In this document: in pieces, positions 36,301-42,043 of the stretch
Layout of the letters: every line of letters begins with the position of its first letter
Numbering within the stretch: position 1 is the stretch's first letter
Notes under the pieces: model-generated
The model's database searches: none
What the model saw: only the letters and a program-made list of their open reading frames with translations
Told to the model about the DNA's origin: nothing
Position numbers and translations under genes: made by a program
From: Bolinopsis microptera
Lineage: Eukaryota; Ctenophora; Tentaculata; Lobata; Bolinopsidae
DNA: 64,000 nucleotides
Direction: 5' to 3'
NCBI RefSeq assembly: GCF_026151205.1
Contig: NC_087075.1
Location: 11,206,303-11,270,302 of the forward strand

Positions 36301-39093
36301 TATTTTTTAGGTGCGTCTTCTAGTGTTTCAAGTAGATCCTCTGCATCAACCAAGTTGTGTTTGTGCTTTATTTTGCAGATGCACGGCTTGTGGTCAGAAA
36401 ATTTGTTAAGATTCTGCACTTGGAATGACAGCACTGATTCCAACAATTCAGGTGTGACTGCCATATAGTCAACTACGCTGGCACCATTGTAGTTGACAGA
36501 GGTATATTCCCCAAAGATGTCTCCCAGTGTATTACCATTTAGCAGCAATAGTCGATTACAAGCGAGGAAATCTAACAGTAGGTTACCCCTAGAGTTAAGT
36601 ACTTGATCCTTGCTTACTCTCCCGCTAGTCTTCGGATGGCTGGAGGGGATTTCATCTGGTTCAGAGTTAGGGTCGTCATCTTCAAATTCGAAGTTTGTGT
36701 TTCCAGTACGGGCATTTAGGTCACCCACCAGCAACATCTTGCCAAGATCGGGATTCTGAGCTTTAAAGTCAAGGAGGTGCTCTAATGTTGTCATGTAAGG
36801 GGAGCCATCTCCAGCCTTGCGTTTTGACTTGTACGACGACTGCTCTGGTGAGTCGTAGACATTGATGATGGTGAACTTGTTTTCCATATCATTGGGATAG
36901 AAAGTAATAGCTTGGAAGTCAGGGCAATTTGTTTTGACTAGCTTTACTTGTTTTGAAATTGAGCGATGTACCCCAATGCAAATTCCACCCGATCGAGAGC
37001 CTTTTCTTGTGCTGTTGAAGCACTCATAGTTGGGGAGAAAAAAGTCCTGTTTGGTTTCTTGCAGGCAAAAGACGCTGCTTTGTGTCAGGATGTTGACAAA
37101 GTCACTGTCTTCCATTTTGGGCCCTTCTTGGCTCATAACCGAGTCGTGGATGTTCCATGATAAAATAGGGAGGTTTTCGAGCATAGTGACCTTTTGTGCG
37201 ACAGGAGGCAATCTGTGTGTTTTATTCATTTAGAGTCCGTTCCTTTGAGAGTGAGCTAGCGTTCGGTAGGTCAAGGCATCTATAGAAGCAATCTTTGAGC
37301 CTCAACCAGAGTAACCTCTTTCCGTTCTCGTTAATAGAGAGGTCTCTATTTTGGGAGTTGGATAGTCTTGTAACGAATCCTCCAAGACGTTCGTTACAAG
37401 AGCAGTATATTCTGTCTGCAAAGTTTCCTCGCCTTCTTAAGTACGAGACAAAGTTCGAAACTTCTTTGTTAACGTATAATATGTCTTCATTTATGTCCGG
37501 TAATCCTGGTATTGGGATCATCAGCGAAATGCATACTTTAGCTGATGTAGATTCCAATAGATCATATACAAGTTTTTTGTAGTTTGCAATGAGGTCTTTT
37601 GGGGTGGTTTTGTTTTTATACAAATCTTCCAGTCCAGCGTGAATATAAATAAGGTCTGATTTTAGATTACGCATGAAAGTATGAACTCTCTCTGCAGTTC
37701 AAACAGACCCCAAACAGTGCCCCCTCCCTTATAAGATTATAGTATAACATGGCAGCGAATCTTATCCCGCTAACCCAATTATGGTTATTACTTATGCAGC
37801 TACATCATACATATACAGTAATGGGAGAGAGAACGAGCCCCGTAACTCTTACCGTTTTCTTGATTAAGCTGCTCCAGCCATTTTATGTAACATTTGTGGT
37901 ACAAAACCATCAATTATACCACTTACCACCGACCGATTTAAAAAACCTTTGCCATTTAACTTCGTCAGAGTTTTGTCGGCACTTTACCGAAAAAAATCAG
38001 CCCCGTAATTCTTACCGTTTTTTTGATTAAGGCTTAAGCCGCTCGGAAATTACACACGCACACACAGAAAACACACATTCATTCTGAGATTATTGTTTAA
38101 GATACTCCTGTCAAGGCCGGGGCCCGGGGTCCACTCCTGGGGGTATGAGAGTATTTTAGGACACTAAGACTTGGCCTTCAAACCAACAACAATTCATCTG
38201 CAGAATTGATAAACAAATAATTTAACCGTCAATAAGTTAACAGATTGACACGTGCAATGAGCTGCTCTTTGTGGACGATCTGCAAACAAACGCTACCTTC
38301 CCCCTGTTGTACGGGACCCCCGTGACAGTCTCATGTGACTCGGATACTCTCACCTTGTTGGGAAGTGAGGTGATATTCTGTGAGGTGGGCACCACCTATC
38401 AGTTCCTTTCCCTTCCCAGATGTGTGGACAAAGGTAAGACATTCGGTTTGAACGAGGCCATATAGTTTTGTATAAATGCTTAGACTTGATATTTTTTATG
38501 AGCCGTTGGCTCATTAAATTATATTTAAGAAGAGATTAAAATAAATTGTAAAATGCAATATTGGAAATTACTTTTCTACAGTTGTTTTTTGAATTTGATG
38601 TTATGCCACTATTATCAAGTATCTATCAATGTACATAAATTCGTGTCGTACGATTAATATGTTCATGAATGTGGATTCTGGTAGGGAGATGAGGCATATT
38701 TGTTTACCTGAAAGAGTGAAAGTTGACACGTGATCAATCCATGGAATTATTCCATATATGGTTATTGGTATAATTACCTCCCCACCAGAATCCACATCTA
38801 TCCACGTCCTTGTGCATTGTTTGTGTCCAAAACTCATTGATGTTTTAAACGTTTTAAGCGATCAAAAACTGATGATTTTGACAAAAGAACTTGTACACTT
38901 AACGTCAGATATCAATTTAACTTGGCTGGCCATCCCCTCTATCCGTATTTCTTTTACTTAATTTAGAGCCAAAAAGAAACGAGCCACATTCAGAGACTAG
39001 CAAACTGGATGAATATTAATTTAGCAAGTGTTCATGGTCATGAAAAAATGAAATTTTTGGCATTTTCACTTTTCAGACTACGCTAAGATTTAA
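21235..39093 (+). CDS. Gene 2: secreted modular protein, signal peptide + ephrin-receptor-like (GCC2/GCC3) modules + seven sushi domains
   Basis: Exons by splice phase: 21235-21319 (start and signal peptide), 22075-22335, 22446-22895, 23098-23259, 23885-24031, 24237-24383, 24601-24747, 24864-25010, 25186-25332, 25598-25741, 25845-25991, 26138-26281, 26428-26571, 26862-27005, 27121-27264, 27793-27891, 28028-28171, 28384-28572, 28728-28910, 29154-29273, 29539-29610, 29764-29949, 30183-30365, 30539-30714, 38244-38433, and probably 39077-39093 (DYAKI, stop). Total 4119 nt, in frame throughout, 1372 residues. Almost every exon is phase 1-1, the classic shuffled-module layout. Six-Cys modules fill about residues 300-930, four-Cys sushi domains the last 430 or so. 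Sushi domains lack the usual Trp before the last Cys. No TM segment or GPI signal was seen, so secretion is inferred. Partner and role are unknown; the domain mix resembles matrix or innate-recognition proteins. Confidence 0.75.
22075..22335 (+). CDS. Gene 2 exon 2: Cys module interrupted by a Gly/Ser/Asp repeat
   Basis: The module starts NCPAGTYF and ends CWSCPGVTTATSDKTSCG. Between them lies a low-complexity insert of SGGGGDY-like units encoded by near-perfect 18-bp repeats (ggtggaggaggcgattat). The insert probably acts as a flexible spacer. Opposite-strand and other-frame openings here are shadows of the repeat. Confidence 0.75.
22446..22895 (+). CDS. Gene 2 exon 3: unrecognised 150-residue extracellular domain
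   Basis: A single 450-bp phase 1-1 exon encodes an entire domain with one cysteine (YIICEHH) and many aromatic and beta-prone stretches (RIVWKFENKQDHW, RVALLGKIGSTFYI, GWGASYYYWQVVAEYS). I do not recognise the family. A beta-sandwich is possible from the alternating hydrophobic pattern, but that is inference. The duplicated copy 1 does not contain it in this window. Confidence 0.7.
23494..23865 (+). repeat. 10-bp minisatellite (ttggtatttg)n, long allele
   Basis: Roughly 35 units of ttggtatttg and close variants in the intron upstream of the exon at 23885. As ten is not a multiple of three, the array cycles through frames with a 30-bp period. It happens to contain no stops, which gives long spurious open frames on both strands. 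Confidence 0.9.
23885..28171 (+). CDS. Gene 2 module block: thirteen six-Cys (ephrin-receptor-like) exons
   Basis: Exons of 144 or 147 bp (one short at 99 bp, 27793-27891) each encode one module: CPAGT..., C-x2-[11 protein letters not shown]...C-x2-C, VPNSDF, CG. All begin after cag and end at TGTG|gt, leaving phase 1. Neighbours share intron sequence, so they arose by repeated tandem duplication. Disulfide pairing would follow the GCC2/GCC3 pattern; ligand unknown. Confidence 0.85.
25401..25503. mobile_element. 103-bp insertion with 9-bp target duplication
   Basis: The intron between exons 25186-25332 and 25598-25741 contains 103 bp flanked by gtgttttct (25392-25400 and 25504-25512). The related introns at 26040 and 26335 have the site only once. 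The left end folds on itself (gtaggtttataacctac). It is too short to code and is probably a MITE remnant. Confidence 0.7.
28384..38433 (+). CDS. Gene 2 sushi/CCP block: seven domains in eight exons
   Basis: Each domain has the four-cysteine sushi layout: C-x-GLP or C-x-ELPN at the start, FPV/FP..YGT-V-V-x-C, then G...ITC, then PxC at the end. The third domain is split over 29154-29273 and 29539-29610. The exon at 30539-30714 ends in phase 0 and the next at 38244 begins in phase 0; all others are phase 1. A 7.5-kb intron, swollen by LINE insertions, separates domains six and seven. Copy 1 has the same set at 8872-12917. Confidence 0.85.
31107..31135 (-). repeat. Tandem 9-bp tail repeat (aaacggatt)n
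   Basis: Three units plus a partial one lie exactly at the left edge of the insertion. Read on the minus strand this is (aatccgttt)n, which fits a short tandem tail at the 3' end of a LINE. Confidence 0.65.
31179..31248. repeat. Perfect 70-bp palindrome
   Basis: Two 35-bp arms pair without mismatch around the centre gtatatatatatac at 31213/31214; the arm includes tttacccaaaagtcataaag. The RNA would form a long hairpin. It lies about 45 bp inside the left end of the insertion. Confidence 0.85.
31660..33600 (+). CDS. LINE-derived ORF: complete AP endonuclease joined to RT C-terminal region, RT core missing
   Basis: A 646-codon frame. Residues about 70-320 form a complete APE endonuclease: VGTWNVLSL, LTETHRPG, AYAPTED, LLGDLNARIGQD, VNQIDHVCIS, GSDHYLV. 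Around residue 420-428 the sequence jumps to the post-palm region of an RTE-like or BovB-like RT: VSDFTYLGTIISSDG, KAAVLTILLYGSEVW, RLRWFGHVTRMPD. The fingers and palm, including the catalytic aspartates, are absent, yet the frame stays open across the junction. It cannot encode an active RT. The 5' flank (31270-31659) looks like a LINE leader. The stop is 6 bp from the stop of the opposing ORF. Confidence 0.8.
   Translation: MNNQKWSDSRSSRKGVARMKCSGQSRKDPSVQMRTKKSPYFNSVISSQHITHVDPEKGRALPCNFIKHSINVGTWNVLSLESSSSKLYELSQNMSAYKMDVLGLTETHRPGTGEVTLDDGSLFINSGRSDGYRRQGVGLVLSKKTKNSLISYSPISERILAARLHSRHINISIVIAYAPTEDAAVGVKDDFYQQLSGAFDELPAHDVKFLLGDLNARIGQDNSAWSGVIGKHSLHVSSNDNGLRLLDFCALHQLTIGGTLFQHRDIHKGSWKSPDGRTVNQIDHVCISTKWSHSLLDVRSCRGADIGSDHYLVRGQFRVKLMAVQKMNASRRISPAIENLRDQSKVEEYCIALQNRFSCLPMEENLDGEWTLVKDTIKEVSMEVLGERPRRRKQQHLSQETKSLIAERSKIKQMAPSDNNNRSEYSRNITVEDTPVQQVSDFTYLGTIISSDGTIDRELSARIQKASGAFNQLSNIWKNRNIQSYTKIRIYKAAVLTILLYGSEVWNTTKKQLHRFEVFHQRCLRRILRIRWLDRVRNTEVLERAKINPVETYIGANRLRWFGHVTRMPDTRLPKYLLNWTPAHGRRSRGRPRKNWRKCLLEDAAAFTGNTDIDLEGASEMASDRKLWREMIRHKREFIGAGHSND
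33607..36042 (-). CDS. LINE ORF: reverse transcriptase (811 aa)
   Basis: RT motifs in order: VSEDLIPNEFIKL, VVTPLHKKGNIYDPNNYRAI, CFVDYAKAFDTV, GTEQGHPMSPELFKCF, then LLWADDLILLA near 34880 (ADD catalytic pair, Trp before it), then FNRAGRVL and YTYLGITFT. The C-terminal region has a CKHCSTTDVESLDLLLELPF-type His/Cys stretch. The ATG overlaps the stop of the endonuclease ORF as ATGA (36039-36042). The frame is intact, so the copy looks young. Confidence 0.85.
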   Translation of the reverse strand: MKPKAPWFDVSCINGKRELNKLSKSYGKNPTNKKLRDSYYESRRSYRKLIKLKKSAFIEDLCSDIERGKNINWSRFKRLKDMKTNGSKLDVFDMLNFSKFFKELYSKPSISPKKIKELQDEMDRDATQQTLTEILDQDISSEELLACTRVLKKGKAVSEDLIPNEFIKLSGKHMQCAILHLFNLCLSHRVYPWGTSVVTPLHKKGNIYDPNNYRAIAVASNVGKLFASILLQRLIKFRAETNPDTPNQLGFCKNAQTADHILTLSTCIEKYVKANKGRLFSCFVDYAKAFDTVCREALLYKLWKLGIKGRFFGCMEFMYTNSKAKIKLLNKLSEKIDVLCGTEQGHPMSPELFKCFIHQLSEDLNSMENVEVPLLKSTRVTHLLWADDLILLALDQESLQRMLEVLHTYCQEWGLSVNISKTAIMVFNRAGRVLKDSTNFVYGEMTLPSVREYTYLGITFTLTGSLKLAQIKLRQKGLRSYFSLKSMLDLRYLRKTTVFKLFDTLIVPVLSYGCQIWLPMTNFMSIFASGSYPASQDTAKDPLEKVHLSFMKWTMNVNKSTSNTAVWGDTGRYPLAIELTSQVYSYLGRLEGLDKEGCSSLVRHAYAEQRDLKLLWFSRLESTKNTVKELTGGSDISNPLKISEAMKTLFVQQWNKERKLNRKLGFYNLIKASFGCETYLSINLRPQQTRRLAQLRTSSHQYNIETGRHGMHRQKLSNRACKHCSTTDVESLDLLLELPFPDPIIEDELHVLRICPLYEDLRHCLSQQSKTLLFSDIGQIFAHPTTIGDLGRFLTKAHERRFPKAYLLVLD
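36039..37229 (-). CDS. LINE ORF: AP endonuclease (396 aa), separate from RT
   Basis: APE-type motifs: LSWNIHDS, FCLQETKQDF, IINVYDSPE, LLVGDLNARTGN, VVDYMAVTPE, FSDHKPCICKI. It ends in a basic tail (RKMMSGKRKRKEKGDKG) and then TGA. In most LINEs this domain is continuous with the RT. Here an ATGA overlap separates them, so the arrangement is either a natural stop-restart or a single frameshift. Its start overlaps the end of the upstream ORF by 8 bp. Confidence 0.85.
   Translation of the reverse strand: MNKTHRLPPVAQKVTMLENLPILSWNIHDSVMSQEGPKMEDSDFVNILTQSSVFCLQETKQDFFLPNYECFNSTRKGSRSGGICIGVHRSISKQVKLVKTNCPDFQAITFYPNDMENKFTIINVYDSPEQSSYKSKRKAGDGSPYMTTLEHLLDFKAQNPDLGKMLLVGDLNARTGNTNFEFEDDDPNSEPDEIPSSHPKTSGRVSKDQVLNSRGNLLLDFLACNRLLLLNGNTLGDIFGEYTSVNYNGASVVDYMAVTPELLESVLSFQVQNLNKFSDHKPCICKIKHKHNLVDAEDLLETLEDAPKKYKWDNEDEKLQFQFHAIQNSPEFVQKITRIAETQCTDRKQVLCLNEELVSIFQDIADVILPTKGPRNKPDRKMMSGKRKRKEKGDKG
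37222..37672 (-). CDS. LINE ORF1 fragment: SGNH/esterase-like domain, 5' truncated
   Basis: About 149 residues: LIYIHAGLEDLYKNKTTPKDLIANYKKL resembles block III of SGNH hydrolases (GxND-like, here GLED), followed by VCISLMIPIPGLPD and a C-terminal LSINENGKRLLWLRLKD. CR1-group LINEs often carry such an esterase in ORF1. The frame is cut by the insertion boundary at 37672, so the domain's beginning, including the nucleophile block, is lost. Confidence 0.65.
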
Positions 39094-39260
39094 TTTTAGC
39101 CTGCTGGGATAACAGGGATCACATAAATTCGCTTAGTATTTTATAGTACTCGATCTTCTGCAGCGTCCCTAAATCTAAAAATCAAATTGATACTTTTGCC
39201 TTTGGCCGTGTCAAGGACGAATTAGTTGGCATAAAACACAATTGTGGTGCTAGAAGTAGG

Positions 39261-39505
39261 ATTCCGACTTAATTATAACGATGTCAATTCATCTCAGCTC
39301 GGCGAGTCGGCACGGCACAGTAGCGCATTTCGCCGATATAGCGCATCTCGCGGCACAGTAACGCATCACGCTACAAGATTCCGACTTAATTGACGATGTC
39401 AATTCATCTCAGCTTTGGAGGACTTCGCCGCTTCGACGCGCCGCGCAAACTAGCATTCTTGCTTCGCAGAGCAACGATCTCGACGGATTGACATCGTCAA
39501 TCAAC
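39261..39505. repeat. GC-rich foldback MITE, copy 2
   Basis: Paralogous to 16693-16939, with the same ends and only small differences. Being present at the same place in both copies, it predates the duplication. Confidence 0.6.
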
Positions 39506-39832
39506 GATTTACTTGAATCTCAAAAATGGCGAGCTGGAGGCCAGTCTTACTGCTAAAACATTTAATGAATATTTTACGGGTATGGGTACTAATGCAGAAA
39601 TAAATTACGGTAGAATACACTACAGCACATCCTCCGGTTCCTGTACACCCTTCGTGGGGTGTGGTTTACTACTAGTACTGTCTTGTACGTCATGTTCAGC
39701 TCTAAGATTGTAGCTCTAGCATCTAGTAGTTTACCAGCATCCAGTGGCATGTTTTTGGATGCCAGGCCACTAAAGGGGACAAGCCGTCTCAGACTTTGGT
39801 ACATTAACTTGAGATGACTTTGGTTATACTTA

Positions 39833-40022
39833 TACCGTTACTGTCACCAAGATGTAATCAGATCGAACGCAGAAATTAGATCGAACCGGTTTGATCTAGG
39901 AATTAGATCGAACGCTGGCGCGAGATACATATACAAATACATTGAAAGCCGCGCCGCGCGTTCGATCTAATTCCTAGATCGAACCGGTTTCTGCGTTCGA
40001 TCTAATTATATCTTGGTGACAG
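39833..40022. mobile_element. 190-bp foldback element with 9-bp target duplication
   Basis: About 70-bp inverted arms (actgtcaccaagat... and ...atcttggtgacagt) contain repeated agatcgaacg units. Direct repeats ttatactta flank it (39824-39832, 40023-40031). Copy 1 lacks the element at the matching point near 17255, although the site there is also 6 bp shorter. No protein coding. Confidence 0.75.
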
Positions 40023-40411
40023 TTATACTTAATGCTATTATCTGGACCTGGGTTAAGTTTGTGTTGTGTATCAGTGATCAGGTCGTGACCCCCATTGCCC
40101 CGATACAGCCGCGCGACGGATTTACAACGTGTGACAAGGTTAAGTATGCTAATGCTATTGCTTGTATTGCAGATTACAAGCAAAACTAACCCAACTAAGT
40201 TTAACAAAACGAAATTCATATTTAATCCAATTTCTGTCCCATTTACAAACATGAAAATTTCGGAACACAATTTTGACAGAATGGTATGAAACCAAATTGA
40301 AGTACTGAAGTCAAAATCCCGAAGAAAATTGAAAAATCATACTGTCCCATTTTCGAAGATGAGATTTCAAGGATATGGCAACTATAATTTTTCGGAATTA
40401 TGACACGATTG

Positions 40412-40785
40412 CGCTCCTACTAAATCGCTCGCCCAAATTTTAAGAAAATTCTTGTGAAAAGGCCCTTTGGGTATGAAATTGATCGGGATAGGTGTATTTT
40501 TGGACGCTGATTCCGAATCACCCCCATGACGTAGGGTAAAAATGCTTCCCTGGAGAGTTATGGGCAAAAAACCGTTTTGGTCACGTGACAGGCTAGTAAA
40601 ACATGAATTCGATTGTTTAGGGCTCGGGTTAGGGTTAGGGTTGTGGTAAGGGTTATGGATAGCTTCGGGGTTATGGTTAGGGTTAGGGTTGGGATTAGGG
40701 TTTATGTAAAACCGTTTTGTACGGCTGTAAAACCATAAAAACCAAAGTCACGTGAAATTTTTGGGCGAGCGAATTAGTAAGAGCC
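40412..40785. mobile_element. 374-bp MITE with internal TTAGGG-like repeats (copy 2 insertion)
   Basis: Flanked by acacgattg (40403-40411 and 40786-40794); copy 1 has this once at the empty site near 18046. The terminal inverted repeats are about 28 bp (cgctcctactaaatcgctcg against ggctcttactaattcgctcg). The interior shares ggacgctgattccgaatc and TTAGGG-like units with 17390-17764. No transposase, so it was mobilised in trans. Nine-base duplications suggest a Mutator-like source. Confidence 0.85.
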
Positions 40786-40794
40786 ACACGATTG

Positions 40795-41894
40795 AGGTGC
40801 TCAGGTGCTGGAAGTTTGACTTCGGTCCGAGGAAGCTCAATGATTTTTGTATACGTTTTGTACATTAAACTTTTCTTGAAAAATGAAAGACGCTTTTTCA
40901 CAACTACCAAAAGTTACCCAGGGAAATAAGACAAATATCACATTTCTCTTGATCAATGATGGATCATGTATTCAGCATTCAGAATTATTAAATTGAAAAC
41001 TAGTGTTCTTCCCAGTTAGCCTGAGCTCACACGATCACATAGATATATTTTATAGTCTTGACACCAAAACTTCATAGCACAGTTAGATCGGGTAAAAGTT
41101 ATCAATATGTGAAAATATTGGAAGGCAGATCGGTAGATGGAACGAAAGGGTTATCAAACCTGGCACACACGATCAATAAAGGTTGAGTATTTCGTCTGAT
41201 GAAGGTACTTCTGAGATAAAATAATTAACCTACACATGTAATGGGTGTAATACAAGTGGGTTCCCATTTCTATTGATCATATATGACACTTTTACAGAAT
41301 TCTTGCGATCCAATTAATGACCCACCCGATATATCTACCGATAATAACACATAGGGTAACACGCTCAGGAGCAATACTTGGAAAATTAGCTGCGGGCGTG
41401 CCATTTATAAAAGACGCCCAAGTGTGAAATGAGCCATCGCGCTGAGCTCAAGATTTGTCAGCTGACACGAACTTTAGTGCCCTTATATGGCGTCTTCTTC
41501 AAACGGCTTAAAATCTCCACTAATCAGATTGAGGCAGATCTCTGAAGTTTGCTTTCTTTATATTTACCAATCAGATCCTCTAATAACAGATATACAACTA
41601 ATATCAAAATGGGAGGAGCTTGCTTAAAGTAGATTTGTGTAAATACACTGTACTAATACTGTATAATAGAATATGTTCACCGATTACAAATAATTTTACA
41701 AGATATCGTTTGACAATTAACAGTGTTAACTAAGCAAAGACCGCAATCCGTAAAAAGTAAACCAATCTTGATCCCTAAACTTTCAAATCAAAAGACCTAG
41801 ATGGAATTCAACGCTTTCATCTCCGACCGAGTAAATAACGGCCGAAGATTTCAGATGCTTTTTCCAATTTCTCTCTCTCTCTGTACGATTTTAA
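40795..41894. other. Copy 2 sequence without genes
   Basis: Matches 18055-19240 of copy 1 with small indels, including a 45-bp copy-2-specific stretch near 41216-41260. No gene recognised. Confidence 0.45.
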
Positions 41895-42031
41895 ATTATT
41901 TAGCTAAACACAAGGAAATATTTCCGTCGTTGCACATGGATATGAATTAATTGTACATCTCGAGCATGGGTATAAGTTTGTAGATCTAAGTTAACACCGT
42001 TCAGGCACTGCGCCACTTGATTACAATTTGT
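41895..42031 (-). pseudogene. Truncated, frameshifted remnant of the Cys-rich gene
   Basis: It matches the 3' end of 19259-19400 but carries a 4-bp deletion after the LQTY codons, which destroys the downstream cysteine pattern, and a 6-bp loss near the end. The duplication boundary removes everything upstream. It now directly follows the SZRD1-like stop codon on the same strand. Confidence 0.65.
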
Positions 42032-42043
42032 CCTCTACATTTT

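Larger units (their letters stand above)
31107..37672. mobile_element. 6.6-kb compound LINE insertion in gene 2 intron
   Basis: Copy 1 reads cattgtcgtatgaaagtatg continuously near 12128-12147. Copy 2 is interrupted after cattgtcgta by 6.6 kb and resumes at tgaaagtatg. The insert holds a minus-strand LINE (esterase-like ORF, endonuclease ORF, RT ORF; 37672 down to about 33607) and a plus-strand endonuclease ORF (31660-33600), tail to tail. The left edge has three 9-bp units aaacggatt. I read this as a minus-strand LINE whose 3' UTR carries a second element. Confidence 0.8.
23357..42031 (+). repeat. Segmental duplication, copy 2
   Basis: Second copy of the block at 4072-19405. It contains most of gene 2, the 6.6-kb compound LINE insertion, two small inverted-repeat elements absent from copy 1, and a truncated remnant of the Cys-rich gene. 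Its right breakpoint lies 12 bp beyond the SZRD1-like stop codon. Confidence 0.9.
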
